Positions 37,871 through 49,925 of a stretch of DNA of 64,000 bases are shown in pieces (the stretch's first letter is position 1; each line of letters begins with the position of its first letter). This DNA is from Glycine soja (Eukaryota; Streptophyta; Magnoliopsida; Fabales; Fabaceae), in assembly GCF_004193775.1 (NCBI RefSeq), contig NC_041005.1:6760501-6824500 (forward strand), written 5' to 3'. The notes beneath the pieces were generated by a model that did no database searches, was not told where the DNA came from, and saw only the letters and a list, made by a program, of their open reading frames with translations. The position numbers were made by a program, and so were the translations under genes.

Positions 37871-40800
37871 CTCATTTTTTTAGTAGTGAATCTCTATTAT
37901 AATAACAAGTCTTTAATTTTAATCAAGAACATTATCAAATGAATCCTTTAATTAAATAGTGAAATATGATCATGAAAATAAAATAATATTTTATTATTAA
38001 AATTAGAATTAATTGCATGATGACTTGAATCCTGAACATACAAATTTATTCTCAACACCAACACCTATGTTAGTGTTGCAGCAGTGTGGTTACCTTGAAT
38101 TGTCATTACATGAATTTGTATACGAATAAGGTACTTAGCCAGATTTGATTTGAAAATGTTTAATGTACAATACATACAAGGGTCTTACCATTAAGAATAA
38201 GCAGCGGATGTGGTGCGATAGTTGGAATTGAATAGGGTGAGTCAAATTGGGAAGCTAAACCAGGAGCAATTCGGTCCCACACCTGATCAGAAATATAAAA
38301 TTTTGAGATTAGTAATATAGTATCAACTGTAAACACTCTAGAATTACAAGAACAAAACTCTTGATGGAAATTGTGCCCATGCTACCATTGTCGATCAAGC
38401 ATGTTATGCTAAAGCAAATCAAAGCATATAGCAATTAATTTGGAGGCAGAAGCAGAATCATAGTTGGATACTTGGATTCATAAAAACTTGTGACCTTCCT
38501 CGCCACTTTTTTGTCAATAGCAACTTTACCCAAATGATCACGAGCCACTGCGTACATAAACCCAAGAGCATTAGGGATGTAGATAATATATGTTCAGTTG
38601 TCCACAGTTAGCATGCTTGAATAGTTGAATGAATAATACCCCTATTTGGTACTATTATATTTTCTCTTCTAGGTCTTACTCAAACACCATTCCAACCTCA
38701 CCATGTAATTTAATCCATAGGCAATCTATTAATTATTATAATGTAAAATTCAATTTATTTGATGTTGGATATGAAATCATACACTATCCCCTACAAATAT
38801 AAACCTCATAATACCAATATTATATTAACCAAAAATGAAGTTACCAGGAGAAGTAACTTAAGCAAAGATAAGAAAACTGCAGGTAAAACATGAAAGAAAA
38901 TTCAGAAACTCATTTGACATATCTTACCCTCAAAAAGAGGTTTTATACTATCAACACGACCCTGGCATTTATCGTTGTCTATGGCCCATTGAAATCCCTG
39001 CGCAAGCATTTAGCACAAAAGTTTTCACATTGATTTTTCAGAAACACATTTGGCTACATGAAAGCTTCACCGAATCATTCAATGCCACCTGAACGTCAAT
39101 AAGAAGAACAACCACAGTATAGCGAGTATCAGCAACTGCAGCAAACCATGCATGCATTCCTGCATCAAGGAATTATACAAGTGAGTGAAGTGATGAGTCA
39201 CATCAAGGAATTATACAAGTATATATATTTGGAGCATCTTACCGTGTCGTATATGTATGGCATCGTCTCACTGGTTTTCCACGCAGAAATAAGTGCCTGT
39301 GTATTTTTTATTTTTTTTTGTAGGGAAGGTTGTAGCCAAAACAAAAGTTAAAGAAAACATGATCAGTTTTGAATTTTACATAGATACTTATTTTTCACTT
39401 TCCGAACGATCTTGGGTAAATTTGTAAGCAAAATAGAGTCCATTTCTTTATACAAGGAGAATACGATCAGAAATAAATAATTAAGACAAATTACTTGTCC
39501 TAAAGCTTAACCTATCTTCAAGGAAAATTTACCTATGATCAGAATCACTAAAATACGAATTTGCTTTAGAATTAGTAATCAATTATTATGTTTTGAATTC
39601 ATTAAAAGTAATTATTTGAAGGAATTTACTGACCAAATTCTAGGTTAAAACTTACCTATTTAATTAAAATAATTGTTGTCTTCGTATTTTTACAAATTTA
39701 TAAGTTTAGTATTTCTATTTTAAAATTAAAATATTTAATCCGCTCATTTTTTTAAATTGTTATATTAGTCCCTCTTGTCCAACTGATTTACACATACAAC
39801 TCACATCTTTCTATTTGACACCTCACACAATTGTGTTTTAATTAAATAAAAATAATAAAAAAACATAAATAATAGTCTCTGCCTTTGTCATTTCTATTCA
39901 CTTTAATTAAAACACAAGTATGTAAGGTGATAAAATAAAAGAATATAATTGATAAATCTTTTTACAATGATAATATATGGGCATTAATCTTGTTTTAAAT
40001 TTTATGATAGAAACTATCAAAAATTATAATTTAATTTTTAAAATAAATAGTGATGTCGTGATTTTTAAATTATAAAAAAATTTTAAAAAATTAACGGACA
40101 CAACAATATATAATAAATTTAACCTAATAATTAAGATTAAAAACAACAAAATTGTATTTTATTGTTGACCAACGACAAAAAATTAACCAAAAAAAATTAA
40201 TCATTTATTAGTAACAAAAAGTCATCGTCCAATCATAAATGCAGATCGTCAATGGTGGTTGTGCAATTCATTAAAGTAAAATCACGAGTTAAAAACCCAA
40301 TAGTGAAGCATAGCAAACCAAACTTATTGTACATCAATATAGGTGGTTGTGTTGGTGGCACGTTCTCCATGGTAACGAGAATCAACAGAAATTGCTATAT
40401 ATCCTCGCGAAGCATCGCCTAAAACACCAAGAAATTAACCGAAGCCAGAAATAAAAATCAAGGAATTAATAATTATAATGGTCAAGGTTATCTATCTATA
40501 TCTGCCTTTGGAGTCGATTCCAATATCTCGATCTATAAGGTTGTCATGCGAACCAGAAAAATGAATTAAAGATGCTATGAATGTTGATAATCCCTGTTCC
40601 CTCGTTGGAGGAGGATTCAGATTCAAAGGATTCTCCACTGGCTTCGCAGGTTTGACAGTTAGTGGAACTGAAACATACATCACGAACGAGATTTAGTTAA
40701 AAATTAAAATTAGCGTTGCGCAATACATAGCCAGATCGAGGAAGTTAATTAGTGAGTGAATTTTGATTATTATACCTTGAGCGGGTCGCCTACTACGCAG

Positions 40801-41699
40801 GACTTGCAGGAACTCTTATCGGAGCTTGCTCTTTCTCTGAACTTCTTCAATGGCTTCTTTTCCCGCCAATTTGTTTTGGACATAGCAGCTTGAGAGCAAG
40901 AGGTAAATGACGAAAGATGCACAGTTCAATGCTATTAGGACTAAAATTCATTTTTATTCTAAAGAGAAAGATCTCAAGCTGGATGATGACTTAAGAGTTA
41001 CACAGTGGACTAATAGTACAAACTACAATATATATCCTCGTCGATGGATATCATACAAAATGAAATGTTAACAACAAATTTTTAATATTAAAATAATAAA
41101 TGGCAGAGATCGATATTAATTTAATATGAAAGAAATATTGTAATAATCTTGAAATAAGTTTAAATTTTTGTGAGTATTAATTTAATGTTAATGGACTAAC
41201 TATTACATGTCATATTCCAACCGAAGGACATTGAGTCTGAAGTTCTCGTTTCGAGCCATAAGTCATTCGAGCAATGCCTTTTAAATCAATTTCTCAAAAA
41301 GGCTATTTCAATGGTTTCTATTTGAGGCAACACCAGAGCCATACCTTTTTTTCTCCTTCTTTTTATCTACATGCACTGATGTATCATAAAAAGAGTTATT
41401 TCATTTTATGCTGTTTCATTTTTTAAGAAAAAGTTTAAGTAGAGATTAATCTTTATATAAATAAGGATAAATTTAAAGTCTTCACGTAATTAAAGAATTC
41501 TGATACTTGATCTATATAATACATCTATTTTATTATAATATAATACACCTTGTAAAATATAAAATCATTCAATCACAAAATTTATTTATATTTTAAAATA
41601 ATTTAAATGATAATTTATAATGAGATATCATTTTAAACACAAAATATATTATTTTATTTTGCAATATATATTATAAGCTCCCCTTTTAACTATCAATAA

Positions 41700-42487
41700 A
41701 ACTTAATCTAATGTATTGTATTCTGTGGGACTTTTATTGTAAGAAAGATTCTCTATGGGTTCGGTGGATTCACCGTTACTATTTCAGAGGGAGTGATGTA
41801 TAGAATTACAATACTTCTTCATCAGATTCAATTTTGATAAAAAAAAAAATCATTCAAATAAGGGACTTTATCATCTCCAAAGAACTAAGTATGGAAGAGC
41901 CCAAAAAGAGGATTCAATCTTGGAGCACCAATGAACAATTGCTTGTTGGCAAAGTCTATGAATACATTAGAGGTGTCAAGCCTACTGTTAGTTGGTGTTC
42001 TGTTATATGGAACCCAGCAATCCCCCCTAAGATGATGTCTTTCATTTTGTGGCGTGTTAAAAGGAATCGGCTGCTTACTCTTGACAAAGTTATTTTCTCC
42101 AAGTTTGGGCTCACATTCGTAATTTGACTTCTTTTCGCAGGCGTTTCACTCCTTTACAGCGCATTACTACTCTTTAATTAGGGGCAGATCCACATCAGAT
42201 GTTCAAGGAAAATTAGGTTTGTCTGGTTATAGCAATTACAGTCTATTGCATCTGGCTGTCTAGGAACAAATTGATTTTTGAAGATTATCAATTTTCTGTA
42301 ACAGAAGTTATTAGCAAGATTAAGTTTCTTATGTATAAACAAGCGCACCTGTTGCATTTGTTTTAACATCTTAATATAGGTCTTCTTGTATTAGGAAGAC
42401 TTTTGATTTTCTCTAGCTGCGGGTATGTCCCGTTTATTGTTGTATCATTTTGAGTTTAATATAATTTACAATTTTTCAAAAAAGATA
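41700..42487 (+). mobile_element. 5'-truncated LINE retrotransposon fragment
   Basis: Between copies B and C lies the 3' end of a plant non-LTR element. Broken frames read FYCKKDSLWVRWIHRYYF and GSDV (about 41711-41790) and then GVKPTVSWCSVIWNPAIPPK with ILWRVKRNRLLTLDKV (41970-42100), the zinc-binding region that follows plant LINE reverse transcriptases. It ends with tttgagtttaatataattt and an A-rich tail (about 42478-42485). Only the distal part was copied, as is usual for LINEs. Stops and frameshifts make it inactive. Confidence 0.8.
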
Positions 42488-42692
42488 CAAACTACCCAAC
42501 CCCTCCACTACATCATATACCCCCACTACATCATATATATCCCTAGTGGGTTTCAACACGTAAAGCATTTTACATTATTCAATATATCATGACAGAGATA
42601 CAAAGACAACTGGAATGAGGCAATGATCCTGAGCAAGGTGCTTTATAATTTTACAACCACACAGGGCTTGAAGAACACGAGGGCACCACGGG

Positions 42693-45600
42693 CTAAGGGT
42701 TGAAGAACATGTCAAACCAATCAGCTGATTCTTTCATCTGAAATCTCGTTATTTGGTGTCGAATTCCAGGTTCTGCAATAAACTTAATGACAAAGCAACC
42801 AAACACAATCTTAGACGGAAAAAAAGGCCACAATCATTAAACTTTCTCACCCAAGTGACCAAACAATACAAGTTCATACCTTGAAATTGTCGGAACAGTT
42901 AAACATTCTGTATGCTTTGCTTGCCTTTGTTCTTGGAATTTCCAAGCCTCCAAGAAGACACTGAGGATCTTCCGCACCTAGAGTTCCCAAACACCCAAGC
43001 AAATGCTTCAATTCCAAGTTAGCTAAAAAAATATCCACAAAAGCTAAATATGAACGAAATAACTAAATTGACTAATAAAGATGGATGCAGAGGTCTACGA
43101 CGGTATTGAATTTTGATATATATCTAGAGAAGCAAAAACCTTATATATGTTGCAGAAGTGCGGTTACCCTGAACTGTCTTTACATGAAGTTGTATATAAC
43201 AAGGTTCGTAGCCAAATTCGATTTGAAAATGATTACGCAAAAATGCAAAATACATACAAGGGTCTTAATTACCATTAAGAATAAGCAACGGACGTGGTGC
43301 AATAGCTGGAATTGAATAGGGTGAATCAAATTGGGAAGCTAAACCAGGAGCAATTCGGTCCCACACCTGATATCAACAATATAAAATTTTGAGATTAGTA
43401 ATATAGTATCAACTGCAAAAACTCTAGAATAACAGGAACAACGCTCTAGATAGAAATTGTGCCCAGTGGGTGAATAGCTAGCAATTATGGGATACGTATC
43501 ATGTTAAGCATTGTCAATGATCTTATGTTAAAGCAAATAAAGTATATAGCAATTCATTTGGAGGCGTAATGACCATAGTTGGATTTGTATAAACTCGGCT
43601 AACCTTCTCCACCTCGTCTTTGTCAATAGCAGCTTTACCCAAATCATCACGAGCCACTGCGTCCATAAACCTAAGAGCATTAGGGATGTATAAATACTAA
43701 TATACCTTTTAGAATATATGTTCAGTTGTTGACTGTTAGCCTGCTTGAATGAATAATAATAATCTCTATTGCATTGGCTTACTATTATATTTGACAAATG
43801 ATAATCCGTGTCTCAAGAACATTAACTTACAAGACCCTTATATTTTTCCTTCAATTCTAGGTCTTACTCAAACACCGGTCTAACTTCATCATGTAATTTA
43901 ATCCATAGACAATCTATTATAAATGACCAATTATAAAAGACAATTTATTTGATGTTGCATATAAAATCATGTACACCATGCGCTACACGTATAAACTGAT
44001 GGTACGTACAAATTACTGAATGGTTTAGTTGCTTTTTTGTCTTTTTACTTCCAACAATTTTTCTTTTTAGTTTTAGTTTGAAATTAATGTTCTATTTGAT
44101 CCCAATTATTATAATTTTTTAAATGTATTGGTTTTAAAGAATTTAAATGTATCAATAGACCATTTGATACATTTAAATTCTTTAAAACTGATATAAAACT
44201 AAAATTGTCTTAATTTTTTTGGCAATTCTTCATTGAAAATTTTAGTTTTGTGGAAATTTCAATGAATCTTATTTAGTGATGTAGGTTAATTTAGACCATG
44301 AAGAAAAAAAAATTAAGAAATTCTAATTATAGAAGTCAAAATAGAATTTTTAAAATATTAGAAACTAAGAAGGAAAATTGTTACAATTATATAGGAATCA
44401 AAAAGTTAATTAAACCTTATGGGATTTATGTGAATAATAGTTCTATTATATAAACCAAAATGAAGTACTAACTAAAGCAAAGATAAGAAAACAGGTAAAA
44501 CACGAAAGAAGTTAATTTCAAAACCTCATCTGACATTATCTTACCCTCAAAAAGAGGCTTTATAGTCTCAACTCGACCCTGAAACTCATCGTTGTCTATG
44601 GCCCATCGAAATCCCTGCAAGCATTTGGCACAAACGTTTTCAATTAATAGTTGTTTCAGAAACACATTTGGCTAAATAAAACCTTCACCCAATAATTCAA
44701 TGCCACCTGAATACCAATCACCGGAACAGCCACAGCATAGCTAGTATCAGAAAATGCAGCAAACCATGCATGGATTCCTGCATCAAGGAATTATACAATT
44801 ACAAGTGATGAATCGCATCAAATATGCCATCTGACATGCATATGTATATTCCTTTCAACTTCTCTCAACCCACCTCCAAGTGATATTCCATTGATTCCTA
44901 TCCTAGAAGGGTCTATATCTCTTCTCCGTGTTAGATAATCTGCCAATTTAATCAAGTCCCACACCTGCCAGCCAGATCAAGGAATATAATACACCATGTT
45001 TAACCAAACAAGTCATGAGTTTAAATTGCCATAATTACAGTTCAAATAATAATTTGGAGCATTCAGTGGTTCGAACTATATGGTAAAGCTGCATGATAAT
45101 TAAGAAGTTACCGTGTCATATATGAATGGCATTGTCTCACCGGTTTTCCATGCAGAAATAAGTGCCTGTGTATTTTTTTTTTTTGTAAGGGAGGTTGCAG
45201 CCAAAACAAACGTAAGAGAAAACATGATTAGTTTTGACTTTTATAATTTATATAGATGGATGACTTATTTTTTATTTTCTGAATGATCGTGGATAAATAT
45301 GTAAGTAAATTAAAGTTCATTTATTCTTAGTATAAGGACAATACGAACAGAAAAACAATAAATTTTTAAGACAAATTATTTCTCCTAAAGCTTAACCTAT
45401 GTTCTTCAAGGCAAATTACATACACTGTTAAGAATCAGTAAAATATGAATTTGATTTGATTTAGTAATCAATTATTATGTTTGGAATTCATTAAAAAAAT
45501 ATTTGAATTAATTTACAGATCAAATTCTATGTTGAAACTTACACGTGACAGAGCTAGACTATTTCTATTGGAATAACTTATATACATAAAATACATTAAA

Positions 45601-48244
45601 GAAATTAAACAGACTTCCTTTATTTTTTTTGTTGGACAATAATCACTTTATAAATTCATAGTTCTGTTAATTATTTAATATGTATGGTCACATATCGGGC
45701 AATGTTATATTTAGAGAATTGGTTAAAACAAAATAATCAAACTTTAGAGAAAAACAAATTATTGAACTTTAGAATTTTATATACGCTTACATACAAGCTT
45801 CACATGTTAGAGTAGGTTTACTTGAAAGAGTAATTCTGATTAGATCAGCACAACCCAAAATTTAAAAATGATTGCAAGCCATATTATATATGTAAAAAAA
45901 AAAAAATACCACATTAGCCAAGAGATTTGAGCGTAAAATTACTGTTTGAAATCAAAAGTTATATATTATGATGTTTGGTCAAGTATTCCTCTTGATATAA
46001 GTTTCTTCAATTATATTATGACTGTATGGTAAATTTCTTTTCTTATAATTTAAAGACACTCAAAAGTGTTTCCTCCTCTCTTATAAATTTTGTTGAACAT
46101 GCATATAACTAAAGACACGCACTTTTTTGTTAATTACTATGAAGGCAATATTATGCCTTTAATCACAATAGTTATTATAAAAAAAACAACTTACCAATCA
46201 CAATAGTACTGCTTAGCTTATCCAAAAAAAAAAAAAACACAATAGTTGTTTACATCTCACTCTCTTTTTCCCCTGAAAAAACAGGCATGGCATGCGTTTA
46301 TCCCCCTCTAGTAATAATAAGTTGTTGGAAGTTTTGGTTTACACATTTTTTACTAAAGTAAACACAATAATGCATATGTTTCTGCTAATATAAAATAAAA
46401 AGAAGTAAAAAAAAAATGGAGTTATTCCCCCCTTAGATTTTAACTTGGCTCCGCACCTGGAACTTACAGTTAATTAAGTAATTTATTTCATTACCGGCCG
46501 TCACTCTAAATTTGTAAATGAGTAAAATAATAAGGACAGTTTAGTTTTTTTAAAAAAAAACTGAACTGCATTCAAATCCAAACAAATTTGAGTTACACAA
46601 CCTAAAATCAAAATGATTTCAAAATCAAATCTATCCCTGAAGCTGTGTATAGAAATAGAAAAAAGAAAAATAAGTAAGAAATAAGATAAATTTTAAGAGT
46701 TTTTTATTTGAGAGAAATGCAAAAGAGAAAGAAATAGGAAAAAAATATATTGTTTTTAAAGCAATTGATTTCTTTTTATGAAAATCATTTTGTTAAGGGT
46801 ACTGTTGAAAATCTAGCCTGCAGCAAGGAAATTAAAAAATGTGCAATCCACAATTTTGTTGATCTTCTCCCTTCTTATATTTCTGCACAATCGAATGTGA
46901 GAAATTCTCAATCTCTCCTCTATTTCTCCTCCCTTCCATCTCTTCTCCCTCTATTTCCTCCTAATAAGTAACTGTAAACTTGGTGTTTCAAATAGAGCAA
47001 ACATTTTCCTAGATAACATTAAAAAAATCTAGTAACAATATGAAATAATTTTATAATATTATTCAATAATAGATTACGGTGTATTTGTTATGGTTTATAA
47101 TTTAAAATTATTTTACACCATGCTTCAATTATAAAATTTGAATCATGAAAGGTGATCGGGTATGATGGTTGTGCAATTCATTAAAGTAAAATCACGAGTT
47201 AAAAACCCAATAGTGAAGCATAGCAAACCAAACTTATTGTACATCAATATAGGTAGTTGTGTTGGTGGCACGTTCTCCATGGTAACGAGAATCAACAGAA
47301 ATTGCTATATATCCTCGCGAAGCATACGCCTAAAACACCAAGAAATTAACCGAAGCCAGAAATAAAAATCAAGGAATTAATAATTATAATCATAGAGAAG
47401 TACAGTAGAATTGCAAATTAATGAAAAATAACCGATGAGTAGTAGTAGCAATTAACCTTTAGCAATGGACGCAGGGATTCTTTGATACCGTACGAACTAT
47501 GAAGAAAAACAACCGCAGGCCTTTTTCTCTGCTTATTGCTTTTCTTCAACTTCAAAATCAACACCGGCAACCGTCCTTGCTCTCCTTTCTACGATCCAAA
47601 ATCGACGAGTTTCTCTCTCGAGCTCAATATCAAATCGGAATAACAAAATTATCAACTCCAGAAAAATCAAATTATTAATTAGTTACCTACCTCTATATTC
47701 AAGTACAAGTTCTCCTCCTCAAGCAACTCGTCAAGGTTATCTATATCTGCCTTTGGAGTCGATTCTAATATCTCGATCTATAAGGTTGTTATGCGAATTA
47801 ACTAGAATTTGAAGAAAATAAAAAAGATGCTATGATTGTTGATATTGATAATACCTCTTCTCTCGTTGGAGGAGAGATCTGATACAAAGGATTCTCCACT
47901 GGCTTCGCAGGTTCGATAGTTGGTGGAACTGAAACATATATAACGGATTCGAACGAGATTCTATTAGAAGAATCGTTGCACAATACATACATATAGCGAA
48001 CCGTGGAAATTAATTAGTGAGTGAATTAACTACCTTGAGCAGGTCGCCTAGTACGCAGGACTTGCAGGAACTCTGATCGGAGCTTGCTCTGACTCTGAAC
48101 TTCTTCGATGGCTTCTTTTCCCGCCAATTTGTTTTGGATTTTACAGTGAGAGTAAGGACCGCCATAGCAGCTGGAGAACAAGAGGTAAACGACGAAAGAT
48201 GCACAGTTCAATGCTATTATTACGTTATTAGGATTGAAATTCAT
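42693..48244 (-). CDS. Alpha/beta-hydrolase, copy C, open frame with altered start
   Basis: Closest to copy B in promoter and start region, yet all thirteen exons are open: 48127 (TTG)-48034, 47928-47855, 47777-47691, 47588-47457, 47329-47243, 45165-45112, 44964-44874, 44777-44707, 44614-44545, 43656-43604, 43366-43273, 42977-42880, 42782-42693. Catalytic elements remain: AVVFLHS, SVDSRYHGERA, GINGISLGG with its serine, AEDPQCLLGG, and the histidine in EPGIRHQI (GVGHQ in copy A). The ancestral ATG is TTG (48127-48125), but the frame is open upstream to an ATG at 48244, giving 39 extra residues (with NVIIALNCASFVVYLLF, hydrophobic) and 403 aa in all. Without it, translation would begin at TTG (364 aa) or inside. 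Exon 1 has 6 extra bases. Introns 5 and 9 are enlarged. It is either a functional gene with a new start or a very young pseudogene. Confidence 0.75.
44022..44416. mobile_element. Foldback MITE in intron 9 of hydrolase C
   Basis: The ends ggtttagttgctttttt and aaaagttaattaaacc are inverted, and the match continues inward. At the centre is a perfect 24-bp palindrome pair (44131-44154 and 44165-44188). Copies A and B lack the element at the matching place, so they give the empty site; the flanking bases ttactgaat/ttatgggat are a worn possible 9-bp duplication. Mutator-type by its ends. Confidence 0.65.
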
Positions 48245-48953
48245 TTTTTTATTATAATTTTGAGAGATCTTTGGGGGTTAATTAATTCATTACAAGTTGT
48301 TAAAAAGGAGAAAAAATATCACGTTGTTTGTTGGATCAAATTGGTAACAATTGTGAGGTGCAATAAAGCTTCAGGTCTTGACTTTTATAAGCAATTTCTA
48401 GGGTGATGATGATTTAAGTGGTACACGTGATCCAATATTCCTAACCATTGGATATATAATAGACTAAAATATTCTTTTTTCATGTAAAATATTTCAAGTT
48501 CTTTTTTCATCTTGTAAAATTAAAACATGACTTTTCAACGCAAGTTAGGTTTTAACAAAATCAAACCTACATGATATTTTATTTTAATTTAATTTTGAAA
48601 ATATAATTTTTGGGGTTAAAAATTGTTTGAGATTAAAAATTATCACAAATTACATAAAAATACAAAAATATCATTTGTGGCATTTTTTAACTCTCACAAA
48701 TTGCAGAAAAAAATATAAAAATTCAAGCATCAGCCATAATCATTGCATCTCAAACATTCAACCCAAGTAGAAAAAGGTTCGCTCATGGTAAGTTTTATGG
48801 CATGAAGACAAACTTCCTTCGCACTCTCTTGATTCAACGTCAGCACATCAATCATGGAGGGAGAAAAGAAATAGCATATTAAGGGCGTGGTTGGATGCAA
48901 CCAAAATATCTTCTAAAATCTTATTTACTAGAAAAAAGGTTATTTTTTATTTT

Positions 48954-49050
48954 TTAAGAGTGTTTGATTATTTTTTTTTAATTTTTATAAAATTATTGAA
49001 AATTTTTACTTTTATAAAAGTAAAAAAAAATAATAATCAAACACTCTTAA
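48954..49050. repeat. Short inverted repeat, MITE-like
   Basis: ttaagagtgtttgattatt at the left and its complement aataatcaaacactcttaa at the right enclose about 60 AT-rich bases, about 97 bp in all. It may be a Tourist-type MITE with the tta/taa target fused to its ends, or a solo hairpin. Confidence 0.65.
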
Positions 49051-49622
49051 ATGATGCTTGGACTATTATGTTCTCAAAAAAATTTAAAATAACAAAGTAA
49101 GTCCTTCACATTTTCTAAATCCTCAAAGTTTTCTTATTTTATTTCTCATAAGTTACTTGATGTGACTTCCTCCTTGTTCTTTAATCTCTCTTTTATTTTT
49201 TTATTATTTCTCTTTGGATTATCCTTCATCATCTCTTCTTCTTTGTTAACATCACATGTTAACCAATTCTTCATTATTTTCTTTTTCTTCTCATTAAATT
49301 TTGTATTATTTTGTATTAGTTATGCTTTTGTTTGTCTCATTAATTATTATGAATTTTGACCCCTTGAACATGTGGAGATTGGGAGGTGGAAATAAATATT
49401 CTTGAAAGTTAATTGAAACCAAATCAGTTTTTTGTTTCATTGTCCTATATGATTTTTTTATGTGAAATCTTATTTTGAAATTTTAAAATATTTATACTAT
49501 GCATACATATAAATGATGTGTTGCATATGTGATTTTAAATGATAAATATTTATCAATGTTAGATATAAAAATGTTTATTGTTGTTTTTATTTTTTAAACT
49601 TATGAAATGTCTCTCAATCAAG

Positions 49623-49925
49623 TTCTTGAGAAAATAAAGAAAACAAAATGGTGTGATAAGAATATTGAGATTTTATTGAAAAGTGTGCATGAAAGAGGTG
49701 AACACGAGAAATAAACCTCACAACCATTTCACTAAGATAGGATGGACAAATATTGTAAAAAAGTTCAATAAGGCAACAAATTTGACATATGAAATAGGTG
49801 AGATTCTTTAAAAAGAGAATAACAATTATGGACTAAGTTTATTGGGAAGGACACTAGTCTTGATTGAAATCAAAGAAAAAAAAAACCATTATTGCTAGTG
49901 ATGAATGGTGGAAAGCCATGTAAAT
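49623..49925 (+). pseudogene. Broken Myb/SANT-like domain gene relic
   Basis: Adjacent frames read KKTKWCDKNIEILLKSVHER and GEHEK, then after a one-base shift KPHNHFTKIGWTNIVKKFNK, ATNLTYEIGEIL, a stop, GLSLLGRT and, after more shifts, TIIASDEWWKAM. The order W..N...L, HFTK.GW.NIV.KFN and TI.ASDEWW is that of the plant Myb/SANT-like domain (Myb_DNA-bind_3), found in many repeat-associated and Harbinger-linked plant genes. At least one frameshift and one stop break it. I see no conserved sequence further downstream. Confidence 0.6.

Larger units (their letters stand above)
34795..37888 (+). mobile_element. CACTA-type transposon fragment inserted in hydrolase copy B
   Basis: The right end is clear: tttttttagtagtg ending at 37888 is the complement of the CACTACTAAAAAA terminus of plant CACTA elements, preceded by a block of subterminal palindromes (37618-37870) and a transposon protein fragment (36036-36527). 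No matching left terminus is seen at the other border, and no catalytic transposase is present, so the element is truncated or formed by more than one event. It removed exon 12 of copy B. The stretch 36530-37615 between protein and palindromes is AT-rich and non-coding. Confidence 0.75.
34682..40869 (-). pseudogene. Alpha/beta-hydrolase pseudogene, copy B, split by a transposon
   Basis: Dead relative of copies A and C. The start is TTG (40869-40867) where A has ATG, and exon 1 has an in-frame stop (CGA TAA near 40815). Exon 2 is present near 40600-40673. Exon 3 is cut short and exon 4 is gone: sequence jumps from exon 3 to the intron after exon 5 near 40480. Exon 5 (about 40335-40415) has a 1-base deletion. 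Exon 6 (about 39240-39300) is present, exon 7 is missing, and exons 8-11 are recognisable between 38170 and 39180. Exon 12 is replaced by the transposon fragment at 34795-37888. Exon 13 (34682-34771) still reads EAGIGHQVTRFMIKESADWF and ends in a stop. Several independent lesions show long decay. Confidence 0.92.
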
